Source: Rhabdophis nuchalis (taxonomy: Eukaryota; Chordata; Lepidosauria; Squamata; Natricidae). Taken from it: a stretch of DNA of 64,000 nucleotides. The notes below the pieces were generated by a model that saw only the letters and a program-made list of their open reading frames with translations, was not told the origin of the DNA and ran no database searches. The stretch covers positions 5,510,184-5,574,183 of the forward strand of contig CM077653.1 in the NCBI GenBank assembly GCA_039707465.1, written 5' to 3'. Positions 1-10,560 of this stretch are shown in pieces. The translations under genes were made by a program, and so were the position numbers. Each line of letters begins with the position of its first letter. The stretch's first letter is position 1.

Positions 1-306
1 AGCGAAAGGGGAGGGGGCTTTTGCAGGAAACAATTTGTTGCTTCGTTCGTTCCTTCATTTCAGGAGTGTGAAGATCTGTCCGTGAATCTCAGAGACTCTG
101 TGCCCAGCCTTTCTTTGCACAGCACCTCATTTGGGAAAATATTTGCATGGCAGCTTTCCAAACTAGATAAGGTCTGTAGTCCTAAATATTCCTTTGAAAG
201 ACTGTCTGCCAGGCCTTTGAGAGGAATTCACATTCGTTTAACAAAAGGGTTTTTTTCAGGACCAGGAATCTGCCTCGTGCTTTTTGGGGAAGCCTAGGTC
301 AAAACA
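1..306 (+). mobile_element. 3' part of an LTR (cut by window edge)
   Basis: This matches the right half of the complete LTR-like element at 22407-23020, including the GAGTGTGAAGATCTGTCCGTG stretch and the closing TAGGTCAAAACA. It ends in ACA, as LTRs do. The left part lies outside the window, and no internal retroviral genes follow. Confidence 0.6.
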
Positions 307-730
307 CAGGAGAAGTTGAATCACAGGAGTTCAGCATATATTCTTTGATTCTGCTCATAACACCCAAACTATGGAACATATCCCTTTCATAAGGGAAGGA
401 CGGATCCTACAGAAATTGCTGAGCTACCCTTTTCATCTGGTATGCGAGGACTGGGATCAATTGGGCAAGCTCCCAATAATCCAAGACCTTCTAATGAGTT
501 ATTTTTATTGTTGAAAAAGTTATAAATCATTCTAGCAGCTGATTTCCCCCCCCCCAAGGACAAGCCCTATTTATAGATTCAGTTTCCAAACTCACATTCC
601 CTTTAACTGCTCTCCATAGCTGCAGCCCTGTTATCCTCTCTCCTTCCTTTTGAAAATGCTCAAATTTGTTCCAAGTATGCTTGTTTCATTACAGCGGGAA
701 AGTTAATTCGAGCCCTAGTTTTCAGATCAT
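307..730. other. unassigned non-coding stretch
   Basis: No coding frame with splice sites and no repeat that I recognise. A short C-run lies near 547-556. Confidence 0.4.
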
Positions 731-912
731 CCCATCAAAGGTGGTTCATATTTTTCTACTTGATTTTTTTATGTGCTTTCGAACTGCTACATTGGGAGAA
801 GCTAGGACAAGTAACGGGAGCTCACTCCGCTACACGGCGCTAGGGATTCGAACCGCCGAAATGCCGACCTTTCTGATTGACAAGCTCAGCGTCTTAGCCT
901 CCGCGTCCCGTC
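731..912 (-). mobile_element. Sauria-type tRNA SINE, partial
   Basis: Read on the minus strand it starts near 912 with the tRNA-like head (GCTGAGCTTGTCAATCAGAAAGG, then GGTTCGAATCC as a perfect B box) and continues through the body to the CACCTTTGATGGG block. The Bov-B-like 3' tail is missing. Confidence 0.85.
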
Positions 913-1344
913 CCCCACCCCCCTGTTAGCCATACAGGGCAGGATTGTGATTATTGTGGCTCAGCATTTTGAGGTCAAGGGGTTGAAATGTGGCCACGGT
1001 TATTATTGGGACCCTCCAGGCGGTGAGTGCCATCTCGTTCAAGCGGCTGCTGCTTGAAAAGGAAGAGAAAAGAGACAGGCTGGAGAGCTGCAAGGAGGAG
1101 GGGGAGAAAAGGAAGAGAACAAAAGGAGAAGGGCTGTTGATCTGTCTCTTTCCTATCTTCCAGGAACCTGTCAAGACTCCGAACCAGAAAAGAAGACAAT
1201 TGGCCCTTTCCTATTCCTGTTGCCTCCAAAGGTGGAACGATTGGGCCAGAAGAGGAAGCAAACAGCATGGGGGTAGGGGGTAGGGATATAAAAATGGGCA
1301 GGTGCTTATTTATTTTAATTTTTTAAAAAATCTTGTCTTAATAT
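913..1344. other. unassigned, purine-rich in part
   Basis: Purine-rich around 1055-1135. The open frames here overlap on both strands and have no convincing splice sites, so I do not call a gene. Confidence 0.4.
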
Positions 1345-1470
1345 TGATTAAGTAACTAAAGGTGGTGAAGGTAACTAATCTCCTTTCCCCTCCATTCTTT
1401 CCTACAACACAATCCCATGAGTCATGCTGAGACAGAATGAATGGCCCAGTCACCCAGTGGCTTTCATGCC
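1345..1470 (+). mobile_element. MIR-like SINE remnant
   Basis: The order 'ACAACACAATCCCATGAGTC ... GGCCCAGTCACCCAGTGGC ... GCAGGACTAGAACTCA' parallels the MIR core and tail (CTCACAACAACCCTGTGAGG ... GCCCAAGGTCACACAGC ... GGGATTTGAACCC). It leads straight into the tandem array that reuses its 3' half. Confidence 0.5.
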
Positions 1471-2432
1471 CAAGGCAGGACTAGAACTCACCTTCTCCTT
1501 GTGATTGGCCCAGAGTCACCCAGTTGACTTCCATGCCTAAGAAATGACTAGAACTCACCTTCTCCTGGTGATTGGCCCAGAGTCACCCAGTTTACTTCCA
1601 TGCCTAAGAAATGACTAGAATTCACCTTCTCCTGGTCATTGGCCCAAGTCACCCAGTTGACTTCCATACCTAAGGAAGGACTAGAATTCACCTTCCCCTG
1701 GTCATTGGCCCAAGTCACCCAATTGACTTCCATGCCTAAGGAAGGACTATAATTCACCTTCTCCTGGTCATTGGCCCAAGTCACCCAATTGACTTCCATG
1801 CCTAAGGAAGGACTAGAATTCACCTTCTCCTGGTCATTGGCCCAAGTCACCCAATTGACTTCCATGCCTAAGGAAGGACTAGAATTCACCTTCCCCTGGT
1901 CATTGGCCCAGAGTCACCCAATTGACTTCCATGCCTAAGGAAGGACTAGAATTCACCTTCTCCTGGTCATTGGCCCAAGTCACCCAATTGACTTCCATGC
2001 CTAAGGAAGGACTAGAATTCACCTTCCCCTGGTCATTGGCCCAGAGTCAGCCAGTTGACTTCCATGCCTAAGGAAGGACTAGAATTCACCTTCCCCTGGT
2101 GATTGGCCCAAGTCACCCAATTGACTTCCATGCCTAAGGAAGGACTAAAATTCACCTTCCCCTGGTGATTGGCCCAGAGTCACCCAGTTGACTTTCATGC
2201 CTAAGGAAGGACTAGAATTCACCTTCTTCTTGTGATTGGCCCAGAGTCACCCAGTTGACTTCCATGCCTAAGAAATGACTAGAATTCACCTTCTCCTGGT
2301 CATTGGCCCAAGTCACCCAGTTGACTTCCATGCCTAAGGAAGGACTAGAATTCACCTTCTCCTGGTCATTGGCCCAAAGTCACCCAGCTGTCTTTCATGT
2401 CTAAGGCAGGACTAGAACTCACAGTCTCCTGG
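1471..2432. repeat. 66-68 bp minisatellite, about 14 units
   Basis: Units of the form CCTAAGGAAGGACTAGAATT - CACCTTCTCCTGGTCATTGG - CCCAAGTCACCCAATTGACT - TCCATG are repeated head to tail. Most are 66 bp; those with CCCAGAGTCACCC are 68 bp. The 66-bp length is a multiple of three, so a false 22-residue protein repeat appears on the minus strand at 1548-1889. Single-unit relatives occur at 14985-15178. Confidence 0.95.
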
Positions 2433-2815
2433 TCTGTAGTCCCATGCATTCCCCACTAGACCCAGCTGGCTTGCTAAGAATCGACACCAACTTGATGGCA
2501 TGTACTCAAAATTGGGGTGGAGGGTAGAGTCATTAGCTTGGGGTCCCATTCCTAGAAGTGAACCCTTGTGTCACTTGAAATGGACTCAGACCCAAGCTGG
2601 GGGGGGGGGGGGCTTTTCTTGGAGGGTGGGGCGTTTGGGTTTGATTTCTTTACAGAGTAGCATCGCCTGGGAAGTTTAACAGTACCAGATCTAACATTGG
2701 CCACTGCGCTCTGGCAAGCCAACAACAACCCGAAAGCCAAACCAAAACGCTTTTGGATAAAAGCTGTTTGAGAAGAAGTCCTCCAGAATTAGAAAATTAG
2801 CACATTTTGTACAGA
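2433..2815. other. unassigned; contains a G-run
   Basis: A 14-base G-run near 2599-2612. No supported gene. Confidence 0.4.
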
Positions 2816-2819
2816 AAAG

Positions 2820-4150
2820 GGGCGGCGGCGGCGGATTTAACACAAAAAAGCTAAGTTTCGGGAGGAAGGAAATACCCAAGATATCTAAATCTTCCAGAAC
2901 TGGAAGGAGAGGGATTAAAACTCCCAACGAGGCGCTCTTCGTAGCGGATCCCTTCCGATCCCCTGCCTTGCTTCTCTTCCCCCGTTACAGCCTCCACCTG
3001 CCCAAGCAATCCGCCAAGCGCCGGAGTTCCCTGCCCGATTTCCAGCTGGGGGGGGGGGGGGGGAAACGGCCACAAAACAACAACAGGCGGCTCTTAATTA
3101 CAAGCCGCGCTTCTCACCATGGCAGCCTAGCTTTGTTCCCCAAGGAACGGCGGGAAGCCACCAGAACCTGCCTCCCAACAGCCGCTCCTCCCTCGCAGGG
3201 CTCTGCCTTGCCCTGCCAAATCCAGCCCTCCCCCCTCTCTTGCCCCCTCCCCACCGCGCCCCGTCCTTCCAACTCCCATTGTTCAGGCATGAGAGACCCC
3301 CCCCCCCCACCCCGGCACCTACCCCAAAGCGCCGCCAGCAGGGTCGAGGCGAAGGCAACCTTTGTCAGCGCAGCCATGATCCCCCACGGAATTGGGGGAC
3401 GGGGTCTTCTGGGAAAGGAAGGGGTGGGGGAGGGCGCTCAACTGGAGACCCGGGCGATCCTGGCAGGGCAAGGCTGGGTTCGACCCAAGGGAAGAGAGGA
3501 ATCGGTGGGGACAGCGGCGCCTTTAGAGCGCCGTAGGGGCGCTCGCAAGCACGGCCGCCGGCGATGGGGCGAGATTCAGCACCACGGAGAGCGCCGCCTT
3601 TTCAGAGACTCCCTCCGCGGATCGGGCACCAAGTCCCGATCCCCTTCCCCTGGGGAGGCGGCACGGCTCCGCGCCCGCCGCTGCTCCAGCGCGCCGCCCG
3701 GTCCGACCTCCGACGCCTGCCGCTGCGCGAAGACGAGTGTGGAGAGGGTTAGCAACCTCCTGGCGGGTGGGGTGGGGTAGGGGGTGTAGAGGAAGATTCC
3801 CTCCCCTCCCCCCGTAGAAGCATGCGCAGATTTGTCCTTGGCGAAAATCAGGCACGCCCCCTCCGCTGAACCCGCGGCTCCCTCGCCTTTGCCAGCCAAA
3901 GGGGCGAAGCGGCTCTTGAGCCCCGCGCGCAAACGCCGGCGCGCTTGGTTGCCAATCGCCCGCGCGCCTCTTTCTCCAGCTGGGCTTTCTAGGAAACCCG
4001 GCATCGGCAATAGTGAATGAAAAGCGTTACTCTGCCAGCTGCAGGTCGTTCTGGGAAGTAATGTAGCTGGCAGGGAGGAGAGATCGGGGAGGAAAGCAAG
4101 CCGGGCTGAGCCGAGCGAAGGCGAGCCGAGCCAAGCCATCCCTCTCGCAG
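2820..4150. promoter_or_regulatory. GC-rich CpG-island-like promoter block
   Basis: From about 2820 (GGCGGCGGCGG) to 4150 the sequence is strikingly GC-rich with many CpGs (for example 3590-3720 and 3860-3960), unlike the AT-rich surroundings. Long frames on both strands here reflect base composition. The block encloses a minus-strand signal-peptide exon at 3323-3377, which fits a vertebrate CpG-island promoter. A G-run lies at about 3049-3063. Confidence 0.7.
3323..3377 (-). CDS. putative first coding exon with signal peptide, gene unknown
   Basis: On the minus strand an ATG at 3377 has a good context (A at -3, G at +4) and opens MAALTKVAFASTLLAALWG. This is a lysine followed by a run of about 12 hydrophobic residues, typical of a secretory signal peptide. 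After 18 codons plus one base the frame meets CTTTGGG|GTAGGTG, a good donor, so the exon ends in phase 1. It sits in a CpG-rich block, as expected for a first exon. Transcription would run left and the next exon is not in the window. I do not recognise the gene. The protein is inferred from this exon only; a chance open frame in GC-rich DNA is the alternative. Confidence 0.45.
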
Positions 4151-4305
4151 CTCCTTTCACTAACTCTATGTTGTAGCTTGAGCCTGTTCCGGGGTTGCGT
4201 TTATTCCCGAGTTAGCCTGCTGTTGGGGTTCATGATCTGCAGGGTATGTGCGAGGCTCCTTGGGTGGTTTTGTTGGGAAGTCTGAATTCTGATCGCATGG
4301 CTTGT
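4151..4305. other. unassigned spacer
   Basis: Nothing recognisable between the CpG-rich block and the next CR1. Confidence 0.3.
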
Positions 4306-4752
4306 GAAGATGCTGAAATGGGGCAGAGAAGAGCAACCAAATGATGAGGGCACTGGAGGCTCAAACATACGATGAACGGTTGCAGGAACTGGGCAAGAGA
4401 AGGATCTGGGGAGGCAGGATAGCAGTCTTCTGATATTTGAGGGGCTGCCACAGAGAGGAGGGGGTGAAGCTGTTTTCCAAAGCACCCAAAGGCCAGACAA
4501 GGAACAATGGATGGAAACTGAACAAGGAGAGATTCAACCTGGAAATAAGGAGAAATTTCCTGACAGGGAAAACAATCAACCCACTCAAAAGAATTTGGGA
4601 GAGCTTCATCACTGGAAGCTTTCAAGAAAACACTGGACTGCCACCTGTGAGAAATGGTGTAGGGTCTCCTGCTTGGGTGGGTGGGTGGGGGGTTGGACTA
4701 GATGACCTACAAGGTCCCTTCCTACTCTGTTATTCTGTTCTGTTATTCTGGG
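4306..4752 (+). mobile_element. CR1/L3 LINE 3' end
   Basis: The end of the CR1 ORF in broken frames (GCAGAGAAGAGCAACC, CTGGAGGC, TTCCTGACAGGG) is followed by the diagnostic CR1 3' UTR GGTTGGACTAGATGACCTAC and AGGTCCCTTCC, with a TTCTG-type tail. Confidence 0.9.
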
Positions 4753-4844
4753 TATTAGTATAGTATCATTGTACAAAATAAATACAACAAAATTGGTTTC
4801 AACACCAAACTAGGTAACATCATCAATGCTACAAGAGTATGGGG

Positions 4845-4920
4845 TTTGCAGGGAGAAGGAGGAGGAAGAGAACAAGGGAGAGAAGGAAGAGGAGGAGGAG
4901 GAGGAAGAGCAAGACGACTA
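4845..4920. repeat. purine-rich simple repeat
   Basis: GGAGGAAGAG-type tract. Confidence 0.8.
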
Positions 4921-4954
4921 GGCCTATGGCGTCCTTGGTGGTTTTCTTGCAGAT

Positions 4955-5112
4955 GTTTTGACAAGAAAAGTCAACATGGGATCCACTTAACAACCGGGTT
5001 ACAAACTTGTCAAACTAAAATGACATTGAGTGAGTCACTTTTTTTCAGTGCGGTTATAACTTCAAGCGGCTCCTAAATGAATGATTATAAATGTAGGACT
5101 ACCTGTACTCAA
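4955..5112 (+). mobile_element. TIR element family A fragment
   Basis: Right-hand part of a roughly 430-bp miniature element found many times here. It includes TCAGTGCGGTTATAACTTCA and ends AATGTAGGACTACCTGTAC. The reverse complement of that end matches the family start ACAGGTAGTCCTC. Confidence 0.6.
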
Positions 5113-5159
5113 CGAGAGGCCAAAAAGGCAATCTGGAGACAATGGGCTTGGCGTTCTTT

Positions 5160-5382
5160 CTCTAATTTGATTCCCTTCCACTCTCCTTGGTGTACACCTC
5201 CAATTCCAGCTGATGGGTTTTATAGATCTGCTTAGAATCTGGACAGGAGATGACATAAATGGATTCCCAGCCGTTTGCCACCGAACAGAGACAGAGAAAG
5301 GCGAGACGGTCTATTTCTGCAGCCTGAGCGCAGGACGAAGAGAGGCTCTCCAAGTTAGATGGGCAGCCTCCACATTTGACAC
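5160..5382 (-). CDS. candidate terminal exon, unknown cysteine-rich protein
   Basis: On the minus strand TTTGTTTATTTCCTTTAG is a strong acceptor. The exon starts at 5382 in phase 1, and only that frame is open, for about 73 codons to a TAG at 5160-5162. The peptide begins VKCGGCPSNLESLSSSC, continues LAFLCLCSVANGWESIYVIS and ends near THQLELEVYTKESGRESN. It has seven cysteines and alternating hydrophobic segments that could be beta strands. A weaker reading uses an internal donor after QLELE (GAG|GTGTAC). I do not recognise the family. Its phase fits an upstream exon ending in phase 1, such as 16793-16847. The other two frames stop early, which argues mildly for real coding. Confidence 0.4.
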
Positions 5383-5794
5383 CTAAAGGAAATAAACAAA
5401 GATGGAAAGCTAGATATCTTCCTCCTGAGTCATGCCGCTCAAGTTGGTTTTCCTGGAAGCACGGAGCCAGGGAGTGAGTTTTCAGCGTCAGCAACACAAT
5501 TTCCATGGCTGGAGAGCCATTCCTTGCTGTTACTGTGCGTTTACGCTCAGTTCAACACAAGGGCACAGAAATATAGGCCCACTCTCTCACACCAGCCAGT
5601 TGAACTCTCATATCAAGTATTTTACACATCGAGTATCTTTCCCCAACATTTGGAGCAAAACCTCGTCCACTCTTCATCAAGCATTAATGGAAAGAGAACA
5701 TTTTGATTGTCTTTTTCAAGGATGAAATCTGGAGTTGCTGCGTGAAAGGTGTTGGTCTTCGGCACTTAGGATGTTACAAGTCCCTCTTCTTAGG
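5383..5794. other. unassigned stretch
   Basis: Open frames on the + strand (near 5432-5725) lack splice support. No repeat recognised. Confidence 0.3.
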
Positions 5795-5944
5795 ACAGGG
5801 GTGTCAAACTGGATTTCTTCAAAGACCAGCACTGTAGTTCTTCTCTTCGGCAAGCCAGCTGGGTTGGGAGATGGGGCGGACACCTCCTGCAGCACTTTGC
5901 CAGCCAAAATGGAGCACAGAGTCAAAACGAAGCTTCAGAAGGTA
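5795..5944 (+). mobile_element. hAT-like element family B fragment
   Basis: Starts CAGGGGTGTCAAACTGG, the end sequence shared with 33953-34320, and contains the family's GCCAGCCAAAATGGAGC block. The right end is missing. Confidence 0.55.
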
Positions 5945-6330
5945 AACTGACCAGCATGAACCAAGTGGCTTCCTACAAAGGCTCACATGCCTTTGCTTCT
6001 CCTTTATGTCCTATGGGAGGGGCCAATCATCTCCAAGCCTTACTCCTGAGTCGCCCCTTCTGTCTTAATTGTTCTTGCCTTCTGGCAGCTCTGCGCATGC
6101 GCGCACTGGGAACAGCGGGAGCCTGTTGCTTTGCCTCGCTGCTGTCCAACTCTGGAGGCAACACAGAATTCCCAGATGGCCCTGGCCCCCTCTCTGCCTC
6201 CAACGCAGATCCCTCATCCGAGCCTTCCCCAGACTCCAGGACTGGCCCAGGTTCCTCCCCAACCTCCTCACTGTCCGAATCTGCTGCCAGCTGTGCTGGC
6301 CGCCAGCAGGCCACCATAAATCTACTGCTA
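5945..6330 (-). mobile_element. LTR fragment, same family as 22407-23020
   Basis: Read on the minus strand this parallels the left half of the LTR at 22407: GACAGTGAGGAGGTTGGGGAGGA, CAGTCCTGGA, GGCTCGGATGA and CCCAGTGCGCGCATGCGCAG. The frame across it reads like an acidic protein but is LTR sequence. The 3' half is lost. Confidence 0.65.
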
Positions 6331-6595
6331 CTCAGAGTTGCGATAATCAAGTGGGCCGGCTATGTGCATTCTATAAATAAAATAATAAATCAATCAATAT
6401 CTTCTGGAAGCGCCCGGGACTTTCCCTTCCCTAAGTTGGCAGAGATGCCTACAAATCTGCCCCTCCTCTCCATGCCCAGAGCAAAGAAAGCCACAGCTGT
6501 AAAAACGTTGCGTAGAAATTGCAAACGCTAGAGGCAGGGAAGCTGCTCTCTGTGCAGAGTTGCTATAGGAACCAACCCAGCCAGGGCAAAGCAGG

Positions 6596-6597
<2 letters not shown>
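6331..6597. other. LINE-tail-like sequence and unassigned DNA
   Basis: 6350-6400 resembles a LINE tail (GTGGGCCGGC ... ATAAATAAAATAATAAATCA). The rest, to 6597, is unassigned. Confidence 0.3.

Positions 6598-6632
<35 letters not shown>
6598..6632. repeat. (AT)n microsatellite
   Basis: About 17 dinucleotide copies. Confidence 0.95.
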
Positions 6633-6638
<6 letters not shown>

Positions 6639-6925
6639 TAAAAAATAAATAATTCAATGTAAAAAGGGAACCGGGCTCTTTTGTATCCAAACAAGGAGGT
6701 AAGGGGCTTAAAATCAAATAAGGATGAGCTGACGAGCTGCTTGCAACAGATGGGGATGGCAGCTCTAGCCCCAGAAAGGCCTCGGGGTACCTACGATCTT
6801 GTCAGAATGAATTGTCCTGATCACATCAGCCAAAAGGGCATGGGGAACGCAAGAATGGGGGCATTTTATTGCTGACTTCTGCGTGTCATCAGGGGGGGAA
6901 TTGCTTGCGGAAGGAAGGGAGGGAG
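6633..6925. other. unassigned stretch
   Basis: No supported gene or repeat; a short GGGA run at 6915-6930. Confidence 0.3.
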
Positions 6926-6929
6926 GGAG

Positions 6930-7485
6930 GAAAATTCTGAATTGTATTTTCCCCTTCCTCTTCTTCTTCCTCTTTGTCTTCTATTCCTCTTCCTCCTTTT
7001 TTCTTCCTCCGTCTTCTTCCCCCCACTTCAAATTTTTCTTCTTCTTCTTCCTCTCCTCTTCCTTCTCCTTTTCCTCCTTCACCTCCTTTTCTTCTTCTTT
7101 TTATGTTTCTCTTTCTCTTCCTCCACTTCCCATTCCTCTTCTTCTTCCTCCTTCTCTTCCTTTTCTTCCTCCTTCCGTTTCCTTCTCCACTTCCTCCTCT
7201 TCCTCCTCCTCTTCCTCTCCTCTTCCTTCCCTTCTTCTTCCTCCTTCTTTTCCTCTTCCTTTTATATTCCTCTTCCTCTTCTTCTTCCTCCTTTTCCTCC
7301 TCCCTCTTCCTCCTCCACTTCCTCTTCTTCTTCCTCATCCTTTCCCTCTTCCTTTTATGTTCTTCTTCCTATTTGTCTTCCTCCTTCTCTTCCTCCTTTT
7401 CTTTTTCCTCTTTTTCCTCTTCTTTCCTCTTCCTCTTCCTCCTCCTGTTCTTCTCCTCTTCCTCATTTTCTTCCTCACTTTTTGC
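6930..7485. repeat. 550-bp polypyrimidine (CTT/CCT) tract
   Basis: Almost pure C/T on the + strand with TTCCTC, CTTCTT and similar motifs. It stays open in several frames on both strands, producing false Ser/Leu/Phe-rich and Lys/Arg/Glu-rich 'proteins'. Confidence 0.95.
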
Positions 7486-7899
7486 ATTTCTGTACCTACT
7501 GAAAATATTTTGATTCCTTTTTTACTTGGGAGCCCAGGCACTACAAATCACTGATGCTACATAGATTTTATTGCTACACTGGATGTATATTTCTTAGGAG
7601 AACGTTTTATTGAATGTCAGCATATTGTTGATTCTTCTGGCTGACAGTAGAGGGGAATTCCCATTTTAAGAACTATATGGAAGCTGATCCATTTGGGCTA
7701 CACATAGGAAAAGATCCTACATCCAGGTAGTTTGAGTTCCCCAGGGCCATGAAGATGCCTTTAATCGTTTCAGTATACTTTTTGAATAGAATTGCAACTG
7801 CAGTTACTGGAAAAATCCAAAGCAGAATAAAACAATAAATAAAGGTCAAGTTGCTAATAGAAAACAGCAAGAGACCAATGGAACGAAAGGGAAGATAAT
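7486..7899. other. unassigned stretch
   Basis: No gene or repeat recognised. Confidence 0.3.
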
Positions 7900-8566
7900 A
7901 AATTGATATGATGAGAGGGATCTTGGAATCCTAGTGGACAACCATTTAAATATGAGCCAGCCGTGTGCAGCAGCTGCCAAAAAAGCCAACACAGTTCTAG
8001 GCTGCATAAACAGAGGGATAGAATCTAGATCACGTGAAGTGTTAATGCCACTGTATAGTGCCTTGGTAAGGCCACACTTGGAATACTGCATACAGTTTTG
8101 GTCGCCACGATGTAGAAAAGACGTGGAGACTCTGGAAAGAGTGCAGAGAAGAGCAACCAAGATGATTAGGGGACTGGAGGCTAAAACATATGAAGAACGG
8201 TTGCAGGAACTGGGTATGTCTAGTTTGATGAAGAGAAGGACCAGGGGAGACATGATAGCAGTGTTCCGATATCTCAGAGGGTGCCACAAAGAAGAGGGAG
8301 TCAAACTATTCTCCAAGGCACCTGGGGGCAGGACAAGAAGCAATGGGTGGAAACTAATCAAGGAGAGAAGCAACTTAGAACTAAGGAGAAATTTCCTGAC
8401 AGTTAGAACAATTAACCTCTGGAACAGCTTGCCTCCAGAAGTTGTGAATGCCCCAACCCTGGAAGTCTTTAAGAAGATGTTAGATAGACATTTGTCTGAA
8501 ATGGTATAAAGTTCCTGCCCACGCAGGGGGTTGGACTAGAAGACCTACAAGGTCCCTTCCAACTCT
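7900..8566 (+). mobile_element. CR1/L3 LINE, C-terminal RT region
   Basis: An open frame at 7934-8509 encodes the C-terminal part of the CR1 ORF2 protein, from near [20 protein letters not shown] through [10 protein letters not shown] to [16 protein letters not shown]. The 3' UTR GGGTTGGACTAGAAGACC follows. Strongly 5' truncated, but unbroken over 191 codons, so fairly young. Very similar to 45041-45835. Confidence 0.95.
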
Positions 8567-8660
8567 GCTATTGTATTGTATTGTATTGTATTGTATTGTA
8601 TTGTATTGTATTGTATTGTATTGTATTGTATTGTATTGTATTGTATTGTATTGTATTGAT
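8567..8660 (+). repeat. (TATTG)n microsatellite at a CR1 tail
   Basis: About 18 copies of a pentamer, beginning exactly where the CR1 3' UTR ends. This suggests expansion of the CR1 tail repeat. Confidence 0.95.
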
Positions 8661-9062
8661 AAAAAAGCAAAAAGGAAGATTAAAATGGATCTTCCAAGCA
8701 AACGTCTCATGAACTCTCCTCATTGCAAATATTCAGTTTCTGAACTGAAGCCAAATCCCTTCCTTTTGCAGAGACAGGAAGGAAAGAAGATAACAGGTGA
8801 AGCTTTTGAATCACTAAGGATTCCTAGTCTACTCTTAACACCACCGCAAAAGGCGTGAAGCGTAAGCTGCAATTCATGACATAGCCACGTGGGGGCGGCA
8901 CAGAGCAACCCAGAGAATAGTGTGTTGTTTTAAAAAAAACCCAAAAAATAATTCTCAACATAAATAAACAGAGAGTCATGAAATATGCAACGTTGGGATA
9001 AACCACGTTCTGCTCTTGCAGCAAAAAAGGCTCCAAAATTTATGATGCCCTCCACCCTCCCA
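8661..9062. other. unassigned stretch
   Basis: No gene or repeat recognised. Confidence 0.3.
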
Positions 9063-9340
9063 GTCTCCCCACTCTGACCAGGGTTTTATTTATTTATTTA
9101 TTTGTTTGTTTGTTTGTTTATTTATTTATTTTTCACATTTATATACTGCCCTATCTCCCTTGCGGGACTCAGGGCAGTGCACAGGGAGTAATAAAATACT
9201 ATAACACTAAATGCAGTAGAAATATATTAAAAATAAATTAAATTAGAAACCCGTGCTAAAAACATAAAAAACCCTTGCTAAGATCAAATTTAAAAACTAT
9301 GCCAGGCCGGCTGCATAAAATAAGTGTGTTTTTATGACCC
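9063..9340 (-). mobile_element. L2 LINE 3' end
   Basis: The reverse complement carries the L2-type tail seen throughout: ... CACTGCCCTGAGTCCCGCAAG ... then (AAAT)n at 9080-9130. The protein end is just reached (AAAACACACTTATTT). Confidence 0.85.
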
Positions 9341-9364
9341 CTGGTGACTAAAGCAAGCATGGCT

Positions 9365-9895
9365 GGAGAAAATGACAGAAAAACATATAGATTTTAAACC
9401 CGAACTTTTCCTGCTTGGAATTATGTTAGAAAGATTTGATAAGAATTTGAAATACCTAATTGTAAATATCTTGACAGCAGCTAGAATCGTGTTTGCAAAA
9501 AATTGGAGAAATGATAAATTACCTTCACAGCAAAAAGTTATTTGTAAAATTATGGAATGCACAGAGATGAGTAGATTAACTTTTGAAGTTAAAGAGCAAG
9601 AGAGCGAACAATTTTACGAAACATGGAATAAATTTTATAAATGGTTGGAAAAAAGGGAACTATAAGGGATGTAATATACATATTATATTATTATAAAACT
9701 TGTATAACATTTTTGTCTTTAGAGGGAAGAAATATTTTATTTTACAATAATAGAGTTACATCAAGAGACAACGGAAAATATTGGTATAACATGGGAAGAC
9801 TTTCTTTTCTCCCTCCTTTCCTTTATTTAATACCTTGTTTATATATTGAAGAATTAAGGGGAAAAGATTGATTTGATAAATGTAAATGTTGTTAT
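9365..9895 (+). mobile_element. L1 LINE, ORF2 C-terminus and 3' UTR
   Basis: The frame at 9372-9665 encodes the end of L1 ORF2p (NILTAARIVFAKNW ... YETWNKFYKWLEKREL), the same family as 42115-42612. AT-rich 3' UTR follows. 5' truncated. Confidence 0.8.
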
Positions 9896-10150
9896 ATGAA
9901 ACAAAAGTGATATATATATGACCAAAGAAATAATGATAGATATTTTTGTGATTTCAAGCACAAAACTGAAGCACAAAACGTTTGGCCGAACATGTTGTAT
10001 AAAGCACGAAATGAATGATGTTTTTTACTCATTCTTAAGGTTAAATGAAATTTTAAACTGTAGAAAGTTAGCACCCACCCTTCTCCTAGAAGAATGAAAT
10101 GATTTAAGAAATGTTAAAAAGGCAGGATATTATATTTCCCTGGATGAGAA
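9896..10150. other. unassigned, AT-rich
   Basis: Possibly more L1 3' UTR; not certain. Confidence 0.3.
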
Positions 10151-10560
10151 AAGGAGAAAGATGTTTTAAAGACAGATCCGCTCCCTGTTCCCACTTCAGC
10201 TCCAGGGTGATGGGATTAAGACATGGCCCTCAGGACATGATAGGATGAGCCCTCTACCTATCTCACCACACGGCACTTGGGAAGACTGCATCACCCATCA
10301 AGGCTCAACCAAGCTTGGGACTCAGGACAGCCTACAGAGTTACCCCTGCATGGCCCCAGGGGAGTCTGACAATAAATCAGAATAAAAGCTCAAATTCAAA
10401 AGCCCAAAGAAGGTATAAAACTCAGGCGCATCTCTTCCCTTTTTTTCTTTTTTTACTTCAAGGCATCTGGTCCTGGCCACCATTAAACCATCTTTCCAAG
10501 CAGCCACCGTGTGTCCAGTGTCTTTCTCCCTACTTGGAACTGAACCCAGAAGGACAGTTC
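10151..10560 (+). mobile_element. possible LTR of an endogenous retroelement
   Basis: Promoter-like GGTATAAAACTC at about 10418 follows an AATAAA cluster (10370-10385). Then CCATTAAACC and a segment resembling retroviral U5 (GTGTCCAGTGTCTTTCTCCC ... CTGAACCC). The ends are not defined and no second copy is in the window, so this is tentative. Confidence 0.3.

Noticed and set aside
1548..1889. 113-codon frame with 22-residue repeats
   Set aside because: An artefact of the 66-bp minisatellite period.
1471..2432. CRISPR-like array
   Set aside because: Head-to-tail repeats without unique spacers, in a vertebrate genome.
2968..3780. 270-codon + frame in the CpG-rich block
   Set aside because: Several overlapping frames are open on both strands because of GC content. 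No splice or start support on +, and a better exon exists on -.
6883..7554. Long + and - frames (up to 223 codons)
   Set aside because: They lie in the polypyrimidine tract and consist of Ser/Leu/Phe/Pro or Lys/Arg/Glu only.
10151..10560. Host promoter and first exon (TATAAAA box)
   Set aside because: The arrangement looks more like an LTR and no coding exon follows; kept only as a tentative LTR.
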